A stretch of DNA of 64,000 nucleotides from Luidia sarsii (GCA_949987565.1 OX465112.1:16880970-16944969), one strand, 5' to 3'; counted from the first letter of the stretch, positions 31,575-43,479 are shown. The notes: generated from the letters alone by a model not told the origin. Made by a program: numbers and translations.

Positions 31575-32425
31575 CCCATTGATCACCACAGTGACAGTAA
31601 CCATTGATGACCACAGTGACAGTAACCATTGATCACCACAGTAAAAGTAGCCATTGATCACCACAGTGACAGTAGCCATTGATCACCACAGTGACAGTAG
31701 CCATTGATCACCACAGTGACAGTAGCCATTGATCACCACAGTGACAGCAGCCATTGATCACCACAGTGACAGTAGCCATTGATCACCACAGTGACGGTAG
31801 CCATTGATCACCACAGTGACAGTAGCCATTGATCACCACAGTGACGGTAGCCATTGATCACCACAGTGACAGTAGCCATTGATCACCACAGTGACAGTAA
31901 CCATTGATTACCACAGTGACAGTAGCCATTGATCACCACAGTGACGGTAGCCATTGATCACTACAGTGACAGTAGCCATTGATCACCACAGTGACAGTAA
32001 CCATTGATCACCACAGTGACAGTAGCCATTGATCATCACAGTGACAGTAGCCATTGATCACCACAGTGACAGTAGCCATTGATCACCACAGTGACGGTAG
32101 CCATTGATCACCACAGTGACAGTAGCCATTGATCACCACAGTGACGGTAGCCATTGATCACCACAGTGACAGTAGCCATTGATCACCACAGTGACAGTAA
32201 CCATTGATTACCACAGTGACAGTAGCCATTGATCACCACAGTGACGGTAGCCATTGATCACTACAGTGACAGTAGCCATTGATCACCACAGTGACAGTAA
32301 CCATTGATCACCACAGTGACAGTAGCCATTGATCATCACAGTGACAGTAGCCATTGATCACCACAGTGACAGTAGCCATTGATCACCACAGTGACAGTAG
32401 CCATTGATCACCACAGTGACAGTAA
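31559..32425. repeat. 25-bp minisatellite beginning at the ANAPC4 stop codon
   Basis: About 34 units of AGTAGCCATTGATCACCACA plus GTGAC. The first unit is formed by the last codons and the TGA of ANAPC4 (CAATCACCACGGTGACCC). A ~300-bp block (12 units) is duplicated: 31795-31990 matches 32095-32290. If the 3' UTR is long enough, the array is part of the mRNA. Diverged GATCACCA/GTGACC units continue to about 32745. No canonical AATAAA is seen close to the stop, so the mRNA end is unknown. Confidence 0.95.
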
Positions 32426-33149
32426 CCGTCGATCTCAAGAGGGACCCAAATATCACCACAGAGGCCCAATGATCACCATGGTGACCCATCAATTGGCCGG
32501 GTGACCCAGTTTGTCGTCAATGTGACCCAAATAATACCATGATCAGTGATCATGGTGGTGACTGAAAGCACCGACCCAATGATCACCACAGTGACGTAGT
32601 GGTCACGATGGTGAAACTGTGATCGCCATGGTGAGTAGTTGATCCCCACTGTGACCTAAAAATCAGCAGGGTGACCTATTGATTATCAACATTATGACCC
32701 ATTGATCACCATGGTGACCTGATGATCACCACTGTGACATGATCATCTACATGTTCATGTATAGTCGATAGTGCTGTTGGTCAGATCCTGATTGCATTAT
32801 TAATTTGAATGGGTTGACGGCTTGTAAGGTTTAAGGAGACTCGTTCACTACCCCTGAAGAAAATTCAATCCATAAATGCTATAAAATATCCCAGAGTCCA
32901 TGAGTTACTCAATGTGTCTGAAGGATTCAGTTCCAACAAACCTTGACAGCATGGTGAAACAGTGGAGTGTATATATGTATATATGCTAAATGGTTTATAA
33001 ATTCTGTAAACTGTATTCAGATGACTGTTAAAAATATTATATGAAAACCATGTGATGCAATGACATCTCATTGACTTTTTGTGTCTTATTTCACCTTAAA
33101 AACAAATTGTAATCATTTGTGTTAACTATGTGATGATATCAAATTAAGG

Positions 33150-34320
33150 CTCTGTCTGGCTCCTATAGGCTCTGCCAGGCTCCTGTACTTAGGTATAGAT
33201 TCTGCTGGGCTGCTATTGGTTCTGCTGGGCTCCTACAGACTGTCGGGCTGCTATAGGCTCTGCCGGGCTCCTATAGGTTCTGCTGGGCTCCTGTACTTAG
33301 GTATAGGTTCTGCTGGGCTCCTATAGGGTCTGCTGGACTCATATAGACTGTATGGCTGCTATAGGCTCTGCTGGGCTTCTATAGGTTCTGCTGGGCTCCT
33401 ATATGCTCTGCCGGGCTCCTATAGACTGCCGGGCTGCTATAGGCTTTGCCGGGCTCCTATAGGCTCTACCGGGCTCCTATAGGTTCTGCTGGGCTCCTAT
33501 AGGCTATGCTGGGCTCCTATAGGTTCTGCTGGGCTGCTATAGGGTCTGCCGGGCTCCTATAGGTTCTGCTGGGCTGCTATAGGCTCTGCTGGGCTCCTAT
33601 AGGTTCTGCCGGGCTCCTGTACTTAGGTATAGGTTCTGCTGGGCTCCTTATAGGGTCTGCTGGGCTCCTATAGACTGTCGGGCTGCTATAGGCTCTGCTG
33701 TGCTTCTATATGCTCTGCCGGGCTCCTATAGACTGCCGGGCTGCTATAGGCTATGCCGGGCTCCTATAGGCTCTACCGGGCTCCTATAGGTTCTGCTGGG
33801 CTCCTATAGGCTCTGCCGGGCTCCTATAGACTGCCGGGCTGCTATAGGCTCTGCTGGGCTGCTATAGGCTCTGCCGGGCTCCTATAGGTTCTGCTTGGCT
33901 CCTACAGACTGTCGGGCTCCTATAGACTGCCAGGCTGCTATAGGCTCTGCTTGGCTCCTATAGGCTCTGCTGGGCTGCTATAGGCTCTGCTGGGCTGCTA
34001 TAGGCTCTGCCGGGCTCCTATAGGTTCTGCTTGGCTCCTACAGACTGTCGGGCTCCTATAGACTGCCAGGCTGCTATAGGCTCTGCTTGGCTCCTATAGG
34101 CTCTGCTGGGCTGCTATAGGCTCTGCTGGGCTGCTATAGGCTCTGCCGGGCTCCTATAGGTTCTGCTTGGCTCCTACAGACTGTCGGGCTCCTACAAACT
34201 GCCGGGCTGCTATAGGATCTGCTGGGCTGCTATAGGATCAGCTGGGCTCCTATAGGCTCTGCTGGGCTGCTATAGGCTCTGCTGGGCTCCCATACATTCA
34301 TATAGGCTCTGCAGGTTCGT
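33150..34320. repeat. 20-bp minisatellite
   Basis: About 55-58 units of GGCTCCTATAGGCTCTGCCG with CTGCTATAG variants. A 136-bp higher-order unit recurs at 33871, 34007 and 34143. It lies downstream of ANAPC4. The stretch between it and the previous array (32745-33150) shows no gene or repeat that I recognise. Confidence 0.95.
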
Positions 34321-34789
34321 ATAGGTTCTTGGCTCCAAGAGGCTCTTCGGCCACCTTTGGGCTAAGCTGTGCTTCAAGTGGCTTGGGAAAGACTCGGGAA
34401 ACTCTTCGGGAGACATTTATGTGCAATGTAAAACACATTTCCGAACGGAGCACTATCGTGGATTTCTGGGGCCAAAAACTACCAAACAGACAAGGCCATT
34501 TTTGTTTCAATTTTCACCCAATTTATGTCTGGATATTTACTTATAAAAGGCTCAGGAGACTGCTCAGGTCCCATAGAATGTTTAGGCACATCATCTATGA
34601 AAAAGTTAGATTTCCAGAGACCGAAATTGCAATTGCAAATTATTTTATAAATATTTTATTTTTCCAATTTATGAAGAAAGAAAAAAATTCAAATGTTTTA
34701 ACTTTTTGAAATTTATTTTATCAGAATAAATTGAAAATGTATCGGGAGACTCCCAGGCGCCTGTAGACCCAATTTCTGTTAACATGAAG

Positions 34790-35430
34790 TCATCCAGGAC
34801 AAACTTTGGTTTCTCTGGTATTTTTTTTACCCAAAGATTATGTTTTCAGATCGGTTTTCTAGAACACATTTCTGTAAAAATACCATCACTTCAGTCATCC
34901 AGGAAAAAGTTTGTTTTCTCCGGTCCAAAAATGGCAAAAATGGCCAAACATTTAATTTTTTACCCACAAATTATGTTTTCAGGTCGGCTTGAAATTGGTT
35001 CTGTAGACTCCTGGGTATCCCTAGAACACATTTCTGCAAATAATATCATTACTTAAGTCATCCAGGAAAAAGTTTGTTTTTTCCGGTCCAAAAATGGCAG
35101 AGCTAACCCCTTGTCAAATTTCATTTTTTGACCCCAAAATTAATGTTTTCAGATCGGCTTGAAATTGGTTCTGTAGACTCCCGGGGATCCCTGGAACACA
35201 TTTCTGCAAAAATTTCATCACTTAAGTTATCCAGGAAAAGTTTGGTTTCTCCGATCCAAAAATGGCAAAATTGGCAACCCCTTGTCAAATTTAATTTTTT
35301 GACCCCAAAATTAATGTTTTCACATCGGCTTGAAATTTGTTCTGTATGCTCCCGGGGATCTGTAGAACACATTTCTGCAAAAATATCATCACTTAAGTTA
35401 TCTAGGAAAAAGTTTGGTTTCTTCGGTCAC
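34790..35430 (+). repeat. ~170-bp tandem repeat, forward array
   Basis: Four units, with GAACACATTTCTGCAAAAAT recurring at about 34862, 35026, 35194 and 35365. Other shared blocks are CATCACTTAAGTTATCCAGG, TTGACCCCAAAATTAATG and GATCGGCTTGAAATTGGTTC. The same unit is arrayed inverted at 37060-37640. Short ORFs across it have no recognisable domain. Confidence 0.85.
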
Positions 35431-35540
35431 TTCTCGTTCTGTGATTCACAGAAACACAGACACAAAACAAGCAAAATAATAAGATATGTTTCAAACCACG
35501 TCGAAGGCAAGTTGACAATTAAGGAAGGCCACTATCCAAA

Positions 35541-35612
35541 GGCTGGATAGCTCGGATGGAAAGGCACTGGTATGTTAATCCAGAGGTCTCGGGTTCAAGT
35601 CCTGGTCCAGTC
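35541..35612 (+). tRNA. tRNA-Asn(GTT)-like sequence (SINE head or tRNA pseudogene)
   Basis: 72 nt that fold as a tRNA: acceptor GGCTGGA/TCCAGTC (7 pairs, one G-U), A-box-like TAGCTCGGATGG, anticodon stem CTGG/CCAG with loop TATGTTAAT (anticodon GTT in the canonical frame), and B box GGTTCAAGTCC. Mismatches in the D and T stems, an A/T-rich downstream region and the repeat setting make a SINE head or pseudogene more likely than a working tRNA gene. Confidence 0.45.
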
Positions 35613-35712
35613 AAAGTTTTTATATAGTTTATATATTGTTTGTACTTATATATTTTCTTTTAACTTTCAATACGATGCTTTATATATTAGTTCCAAGTTT
35701 GATAAGTAAGAA

Positions 35713-35786
35713 GGACGAGTTGGTGTAGCGGATACACTCTCTAAATTCCAACTTGGTGACCCGAGTTCGAGTCCTGGCGAAGTCAG
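35713..35786 (+). repeat. tRNA-like SINE fragment
   Basis: An A-box-like TTGGTGTAGCGG and a B box GAGTTCGAGTCC are correctly spaced, but the acceptor stem pairs poorly. It is followed by ATGAAATAAATAAA, a plausible SINE tail. Confidence 0.4.
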
Positions 35787-35874
35787 GGCCCTTGTTCGAG
35801 TTTAAAATGAAATAAATAAACTCTTTTAACTTTTTTTTCGACATCTAACCCGTTTTAAAAAGGGTAAAATTCCA

Positions 35875-36095
35875 TTTTATTTTATTTTATCTAGTGGGGT
35901 AGAGGGGGCGCCACAGGTCTCCGAACCGCCGCGGGTTGGTGATCTGGGGAGTCCAGGGATACTGGAGAGGTCGGGTGATCTGGGGGGCCGGTTGATCTGG
36001 GGAGGCCTGAGTTTCTGGGAAGACCTGCATCCACCCGGGATCGAACCCTCGGCCTTGAGGTTCCCAGTCGAGCCACTGAACCTCTAGCCTCATGA
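35875..36095 (-). mobile_element. tRNA-derived SINE
   Basis: On the minus strand: GAGGCTAGAGGTTCAGTGGC, then B box GGGTTCGATCCCGGG, a body rich in CCCCAGATCA repeats, and a tail of repeated ATAAA/AAAAT at 35875-35900. Confidence 0.5.
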
Positions 36096-36184
36096 GTCCC
36101 CCCCACCCACCCTTAAAAAACCTATCTATTTAAACCTTTGGTTACCTTAATAGAATTAAAAAACAATAAATTCAAGACTCGACT

Positions 36185-36935
36185 TCCATGGGGATCGAAC
36201 CTGCAACCTTGAGGTTACACACCCTGGGACACCCACGACACTCCATGCGCACCAGTTGACTTTTGGTCGAAATTTCAGATACTTATAGGTTGGGTTTGTA
36301 CTTGGTAATTTGAAGAAGAAAAATGTTACGTTACATCCCTAGGAATCGAACCTGCAACCTAGAGGTTGCAGACCCTGGGACACCCACGACACGCCATGCG
36401 CACCAGTTGACTTTTGGTCGAAATTTCATATACTTATAGGTTGGGTTTGTACTTGGTAATTTGAAGAAGAAAAATGTTACGTTACATCCCTAGGAATCGA
36501 ACCTGCAACCTATAGGTTGCAGACCCTGGGACACCCACGACACGCCATGCGCACCAGTTGACTTTTGGTCGAAATTTCAGATACTTATAGGTTGGGTTTG
36601 TACTTGGTAATTTGAAAAAGAAAAATGTTACGTTACATCCCTGGGAATCGAACCTGCAAACTAGAGATTGCAGACCCTGGGACATCACGACACGCCATGC
36701 GCACCAGTTGACTTTTGGTCGAAATTTCAGATACTTATAGGTTGAGTTTATACTTGGTAGTTTAAAGAAGAAAAATCTACTGTTACATCCCAGGGGATAG
36801 AACCTGCAACCTTGAGGTTGCAGACCCTAGGACATCACGACACGCCATGCGCACCAGTTGATTTTTCGTTCGAATTTCAGATACTTGTATGTTGGGTTTG
36901 TACTTGCGTAGGTTACTCTTACATCTCAAGGGGAT
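36185..36935 (-). repeat. ~153-bp tandem repeat with a tRNA-like B box
   Basis: Five units, with AATCGAACCTGCAACC (complement GGTTGCAGGTTCGATT, a pol III B box) recurring at about 36195, 36340, 36493, 36645 and 36797. Each unit ends in ACACGCCATGCGCACCAGTT and GGTTGGGTTTGTACTTGGTA. This looks like tandem amplification of a SINE fragment. Confidence 0.8.
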
Positions 36936-37054
36936 CGGCAAAGTCGGCAACTGGAAGAACGCTGACGCAGAGAGCCCCCTTTGGATTCAAGGCACGGGTC
37001 TTGTTTCGGACTGTGAAGCGACACTGGACCGGAGAAACCAAACGTTTTCCTGGA

Positions 37055-37640
37055 TGACTTAAGTGACGATATTTTTTGCCGAAATGTGTTCTAGGGATCC
37101 CCTGGAGTCTACAGAACTAATTTCAAGCCGATCTGAAATCATTATTATTGTGGTCAAAAAATGAAATTTTGACAAGGGGTTAGCCTTGCCATTTTTGCCA
37201 ATTTGGACCTGAGAAACCAAACTTTTTCCTGGATAACTTAAGAGGTGATATTTTTGCATAAATGTGTTCCAGGGATCCCCGGGAGTCTACAGAACCAATT
37301 TCAAGCCTATCTGAAAACATTAATTTTGGGGTCAAAAAATGAAATTTGACAAGGGGTTAGCCCTGCCATTTTTGGACCGGAAAAAAACAATTTTTTTCCT
37401 GGATGACTTAAGTGATGATTTTTTTTTACTGAAATGTACTCTAGACATCCCCGGGAGTCTACAGAACCAATTTCAAGCCGATCTGAAAACATTAATTTTG
37501 GGGTCAAAAAAATGAAATTTTGACAAGGGGTTAGCCTTGCCATTTTTGGACCGGAGAAACCAAACTTTTTCCTGGATGACTTAAGTGATGATATTTTGGG
37601 AGAAATGTGTTCCAGGGATCCCCGGGAGTCTACAGAATCA
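37055..37640 (-). repeat. ~170-bp tandem repeat, inverted array
   Basis: Four units in the opposite orientation to 34790-35430: AAATGTGTTCTAGGGATCCC-type blocks at about 37083, 37259, 37433 and 37603. A further diverged unit seems to reach about 37920. Confidence 0.85.
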
Positions 37641-38104
37641 AATACTTTTTCTAGGCACAGAACATTGTAAAAAGTCTAATAATTTTATTTGCAGTAAAAT
37701 GGCTATGCTAACTCCCTCGTCACTTTTAATTTTTTTACCCAAAATTGATGTCTTCATATTTGTTTCGAAAAGGTTCAGCAGATTCATCAGGGCCCGAAGT
37801 ACACATTCCCAGGCACAGATCATCTTTAATGGTAAAGCATTTCGGCAAATAATTATTTCGGGGACAAAAATGGCCAAAATAGGAACGAGCACCCCTTGTC
37901 ATGTTTTCAATTCATGTTCCAAATCCTATTTTCTGTGCTACCGGCATCCACTGGGTAGTCTGCTGGATCCACGGCCTCACGGGAGGCTACTGGCCTTCCA
38001 AATTAAATGAAACAAGTCGTCCCAGATCATGCAGAGAAGCTCTTAGGAGTACACAAGTTGCTGAACTGTGTATATGTGACCCGGCACAACGACATGAGGA
38101 ATAT

Positions 38105-38588
38105 CCCATCCCGGGTTTGAGAATGAAAAAACAAAAAATGAAAAAATACAGAGGACTCGCTTCGACCACTTCCTGTCCAACGCCGCCTCGCCTCGATCCG
38201 TGCACTCGCGTGCCAGTGACGTGTCGCGCGTCTCTCATGAATAGTCATCCGTCATGAATATTCATCATCCCTGCTACCTTTATACACACCCTGTACGAGT
38301 TGTGTAATTAGTGTTGGTTCGTAATGTATACATATGTGACCCGGCACAACGACATGAGGAATATCCCACCAAAACACTTTTTGAGTAAACAACGCCTGAA
38401 GTTAAAGTATCTTCACAATTCGATTACAAATAAATTTTCTTTTTTGTGTGTATTTTCAGAAATTTTAAATATTAGAGGATATTATATTTTGATATCATTT
38501 GAAAGCTAATGGTATACTCTTTCACATCAAATCTCAAAATCTCAAAAGTGGGGTTATTCCTCATTATGCTGTGCCGGGTCACATATAG
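38105..38588. repeat. ~480-bp inverted duplicate, left copy, containing a MITE
   Basis: The inner half (about 38333-38588) is a MITE with terminal inverted repeats TATGTGACCCGGCACA / TGTGCCGGGTCACATA. The outer half carries ATGAATATTCAT, a GTGTATAAAGG on the opposite strand, and a CG-rich block. The whole is repeated inverted at 41236-41722. An extra partial MITE end is at 38070-38105. Confidence 0.85.
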
Positions 38589-41236
38589 GGCGGAAATGAC
38601 CCCTGTGGCATTAAGCAGGAAGGCCGTGTACCCTTGAAAATAGTACAGCGCCATCTGTTGACAACATTTCGATTCATCCGTTTCTGACATTGTATAAGTA
38701 TTGTTGAATGACAACCTGAAAACCATTTTAAAATCCTATTTACAAAATGATTGATTGTTGGGGCGGAATTAATAGCTAGTTAGCCCTTGCGTCGTCTTCA
38801 GAGAATCGCTAATTAACGTTTTATATTTTTGTTATGATATATAAATGAATAAAAGATGTGTACGTATATTAACGACTACTAAATTTCAGTGGCATCGACC
38901 AATATGTGGCTATTTTTTCACCAGACAGACCATTCTAGGAAACAACCATTCCGGGAAAACCCGAGGGCAGCAGAAATCGTTTCGTCAAAAGCAAGCCGAG
39001 GTAACTGGAGACGTAATCAACATATATCACCTGTCAGCTAATTAACTGTCAGTGAGCGATAAATACTTGGTCCATCTCCGAGACAGGGGTGCGAGATATT
39101 ACGAGAATACCAACTGGTGGCCTTTGAAACCAGGAGACGCATTCTGTTGACGTCTATAGATTCTGCCTCCAGACGCCGCTGAGATTAATCTGCCAGTAGG
39201 GCCGATGAATATGAAGGCGGTATTGTGTCCGTCAAAGTGACTGGATCGGTGTGTTTTATTGGCTGTAGTCCTTGGGTTGTTTTCCCCGTTCTTTATTTAA
39301 TTTCGTTCATCCAAATTAAGGACAGCCAGTTGGCACGGGAATGATTGCTGAAATACAAGACTCTCCATCTTTCCATCGAGGCCTCCCCCCCACCGCAAAA
39401 AAAAAAAAAAAAAATAACGTCAAGGCGCATGCGCCGGACGTCGGGCAAGCTGCTGTTACCATGGAGATGAGACCGATGGTCAATATCAATCATCGATGTG
39501 CTCTTCTTTTTTCTCCACTTTTCATCCATACGGAATCGGGGCTAGTATGTTGGGGTTATCATCTTCCCAGAGTTTTGCCTGATTTTTCTTCTCTTTTCTT
39601 ACCAGCCCCCCCCCTTGCCCCACCCCGGACAAGGGGGCAACAAAATGAAGTCTTGGCAAAACTAGGACCGTAACAATCGCCCCAATTCCTCCTCCGGATC
39701 TCTTTCTAATGCACGTTCAATCAATGCATGGCCATACCGGAATCAATGCCGATCTATCTATACGTGTTTACCGACTAAACCCATTCCTCAAAACCCGATC
39801 GCTGTTAATCTCCATGGGACGCCGTGCAGTCTGTCTGCGAATGATTCCATTGGCTCGGAAAACTGTTCATTATGACGATTTAATGTTCTGCACCCCGACA
39901 TGTTTGGCTATCAGAAATCATGCTGAAAATGACTGACTGACTGACTGACTGACTGACTGACTGACTGACTGCCTGCCTGACTGACTGACTGACTGGCTGA
40001 CTGACTGACTGCCTGACTGACTGACTGCCTGCCTGCCTGCCTGACTGACTGACTGACTGACTGACTGACTGACTGACTGCCTGACTGATTGACTGACTGA
40101 CTGACTGACTGACTGACTGACTGATTGACTGACTGACTGACTGACTGTGACTGACTGACTGCCTGACTGACTAACTGACTCACAAACTGACTGACTGCCT
40201 GACTGACTAACTGACTCACAAACTGACTGACTGACTAACGAACGTACGGATTGACGGACGGACGAATGAACGGATGAATGAATGGGTGAATTGATAAATA
40301 ATCATAAAGCAGTATTCAACTGACGAAATGCTACACATGTATTAACAATGTGTTTTCAGTCTGCGAGAAAATTGCTGGCTGCAATACAAAGTCAAGAGTT
40401 AATGGAGTCATTGAGCCTCGGAATAGCTGTCCCACGAAGTCCTCGGCTAGTTGAAGGAATGTAGACAGAGAGGCACATCAAGGGACACTGTAATCAAATA
40501 TTGTCAATGTAACCACGTACTGATGCAACTCCACTTCAAACAAAAAGCCGAGGTCCGCGTCCCAGTTTAAATTACTTGGCCTCAGCCTCCAAGCACGCAC
40601 AGGACTTGCACGGAAAGACATCGGTGCCACCACTGGCCGGAGACGGCTTTCCGTAGGAACGCGCGCCATTCGCAGCCAGAGCCAGGATAATCCTTCCTCT
40701 GGATACGACTGAGGAGTAAGGACCGATGTCTATGAATGACCGTATACCGGTATAGGCCTCATGCCATGACCGTCTTGATGACCCCCCGTGTAATGAAAAT
40801 TCCAGAAGTAATTTCACCAAACGAATGGGAAATGACCAAATTAATGATGGGAATTTGAGCGGGACTCGGGACAGATCAATTTTCTTTGAGTAACACAGAA
40901 GGCCTGGGCAATGGAGGTCTCGTTCCAATCGTAATAAAGTGATTAAAATAATTATCAGAATCAGTGAAAGTTTCAATTGAACCAATTTCAATACAAACTG
41001 ACTGGACGTACTGAGGATTGAAATCTTGAAGGATTCTGTGATTGGATAAACATTTTGGGGGAAAACCGGGGAAGGAATTTAACCCAGCTCATAGTTGTCA
41101 GTGCCAGCATGTGCCACGTAGTACTTTATACTATAGTCTAGAATGCAACCAAGAGTCGTATAAATCAACGAATTAAAAACGTCATCTTTAAAAAAAAGGT
41201 TTAAAATATAAACGTCACTATAAAAACAGTCTTATC
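38588..41236. other. 2.6-kb segment between inverted duplicates, no gene recognised
   Basis: Includes a TAGGGCGGAAATGACC flank, a poly-A run near 39403, a CG-rich patch around 39420-39480 and the CTGA microsatellite. ORFs are at most ~140 codons and none shows a recognisable domain. Confidence 0.5.
39928..40232. repeat. (CTGA)n microsatellite
   Basis: About 300 bp of GACT/CTGA with CTGC and TGAT interruptions, followed by a diverged (GGAC/GAAT)n fringe to about 40290. The 102-aa Ser/Gln/Val ORF is an artefact. Confidence 0.97.
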
Positions 41237-41722
41237 GTATATGTGACCCGGCACAGCATAATGAGGAATAACCCCACTTTTGAGATTTTGAGGTTTTCTA
41301 ATGATGTGAAAGAGTATACCATTAGCTTTGAAATGATATCAAAATATAATATCCTCTAATACTTAAAATTTACGAAATTAAAAATAAAGAAAATTGATTT
41401 GTAATCGAATTGTGTAGATACTTTAACTTCATGCGTTGTTTACTCAAAAAGTGTTTTGGTGGGATATTCCTCATGTCGTTGTGCCGGGTCACATATATAT
41501 ACATTACGATCCAACACTAATTACACAACTCGTACAGGGTGTGTATAAAGGTAGCAGGGATGATGAATATTCATGACGGATGACTATTCATGAGAGACGC
41601 GCGACACGTCACTGGCACGCGAGTGCACGGATCGAGGCGAGCCGGCGTCGGACAGGAAGTGGTCGAAGCGAGTCCTCTGTATTTTTTCATTTTTTATTTT
41701 TTTCATTCTCAAACCCGAGCGG
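41236..41722. repeat. ~480-bp inverted duplicate, right copy
   Basis: Inverted copy of 38105-38588, with the TATGTGACCCGGCACA MITE at 41239-41497 and the outer block with ATGAATATTCAT and GTGTATAAAGG (about 41541-41551). The outer block leads directly into the CG-rich promoter region of the next gene. Confidence 0.85.
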
Positions 41723-42139
41723 CCGTCAGTGCGGGTTCCGACACGAGGGTGACAGCGGGGATGCAAGCCGGCCCGGGAAGTCACGTCATCACACACCGTC
41801 GTGCATCGGCGAAGTACGGCTCGTCTCGGTCACGGCAGTCACGGCTGGACGGGCTACCGCGTTCAGAGCTTCAGCTACGGTGGGACGCGCTGAGCCAAGC
41901 CGGCAGTGTTCCAACAATTACACATTGATCCAGCCGTTGGAGCGCCCGGCAGTGTCACCGTCTGCAACCGAACATCAAGGAGGCGAACACCGAGGAAGGA
42001 TTTTTTTTTTTAGAGCATTAATTTTTTTTCTTTTCGAGATTATTCATTATTATTATTATTTTGGGGAGAGGGGTGCCACGGGTGAGCCCCATGGACCCTT
42101 TGGGCGCAGATGGTGGGCGATGATTGACGGTTTTCCGAT

Positions 42140-42240
42140 GAGAGCGGGGCGGAAGCGCCGCAGCGTGTAGCCGTTGCGTGTCAATCAGTGATTCCTATAT
42201 AGGCGGGACACCCCACGTTCACCTCGGAAGAGAGTAGAGA
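42140..42240 (+). promoter_or_regulatory. Putative promoter with CArG/TATA box
   Basis: CCTATATAGG (42194-42203) fits both the CArG consensus bound by SRF and a TATA element. It sits in CG-rich sequence about 30-50 bp before a GA-repeat leader. Activity is inferred from position only. Confidence 0.4.
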
Positions 42241-42869
42241 GTAGAGAGTCAGAGAGAGCCAGAGAGAGAGAGGCAGAGAGAGGCAGAGAGAGAGCGAAGG
42301 GGAGGGGTGGAGACGGAGAGGGTGACTGAAGGAGAAGGAGACTGAAGGCGAAACTGAGACATAGAGAGAGTGAGAGAGCGAGAGAGAGAGAGTGTGAAAG
42401 AGGGAGAGAGAGAAAAAAAAAGATGCTTCAATGAACGACCGCGTCGTCTGACCTCGAGGCGAAAAGTAAACCAGTCAGGAAACGCGTCTTCGTGCGCTGG
42501 CCAGAAATAGAAGACGAAGAAGACGAAGAGGAAGAGAAGAACGGCTAGGAAAAAAAAAATCATCCATCCTATCTCAGCTAGTCCAGTCGGTTCTCACGCG
42601 AAAGCAGCAGTTGTTCTGGGATCTCCCCGTGTCGCCACCAAGAACAATTTTTCTTTTCACATTGAAGCGCGGACATGAGTTCGGCAGCCGTTTGTTTGTT
42701 CGTTTGAAACGGTGGGAAATGCTATACTCTTCGTGTTCGGCTTGCATCTCTGACGCATCGCCGCGTGGATTTAAACGGCCGAGATGGTTTGTGTGGTAGA
42801 GTGAACGTGGAACGAAAAAGAGACATGAAAACTACAAGAAAACATTCGAATGGGATGAAGTGAGGAAAG
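42225..42869 (+). other. Putative non-coding first exon of a downstream gene
   Basis: A GA-rich leader (GAGAGTAGAGAGTAGAGAG and (AGAG)n to about 42420), then ~450 bp of mixed sequence ending at a strong donor, GAGGAAAG followed by GTAAGTCATT. The last ATG opens only a 13-codon frame (42824-42862), so the exon is probably untranslated and any coding exons lie beyond the window or are too diverged to recognise. Confidence 0.45.
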
Positions 42870-43307
42870 GTAAGTCATTTTCAATTCATTTATAGTCTGG
42901 GTCTTCCATCGGTGTTTTTTTTTTTTTTTTTAGTTAAGCATTCGTAACTCTGATCATCTTCATTTTTAAAGCAGAGGCCTGAAGTGCGTTGAGGACAAAT
43001 TGTTAGTCGGCAGGCCAGATGCCGCCACATTGTCAAATTGTACGATAGTTGGTAGTAACTTTCTGAAATTTGGTTCAGCCATCAAGTATCTAAAATGACA
43101 GGGTGAAAATCGGTCAGCTACCCGGTAGGGCTTCCCATTTCCCAAGGACCGGGCAACTTATACTCAATACTGGGAGACGTTCTAACTCAAGCCCCATCAT
43201 GTGTCAAATTTAACCCTTCTTTGTAATGTACAGGATACTTAGTATTTAAACCAACGTTGAGTGAGGTTCGACCAACCTTTGAATGTTTTTGTTAAGTTGA
43301 CATTGTG

Positions 43308-43478
43308 ATATACAAAAATGTTGCAAAGTGCTTACTGACTAAAATTACCAAAATGTAAATGTTAAAATTTAGTGGGCCTGACGTTTCGATCCTAGCAGGA
43401 CCTTTCTCAAAGGCAGAGAAAGCCTTTGAGAAAGGTCCTGCTAGGATCGAAACGTCAGGCCCACTAAATTTTAACAAG
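43308..43478. mobile_element. Foldback element, family A
   Basis: Near-perfect inverted arms (TTTAGTGGGCCTGACGTTTC and partner) joined at AAAGGCAGAGAAAGCC. The flanking TTGACATTGTGA is found on both sides (about 43297 and 43485), a possible 12-bp target-site duplication. Confidence 0.75.
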
Positions 43479-43479
43479 T

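Noticed and set aside
31575..32425. CRISPR-like regular array
   Set aside because: There are no unique spacers; it is a contiguous 25-bp tandem repeat in an animal genome. The same applies to the arrays at 33150-34320 and 50430-53795.
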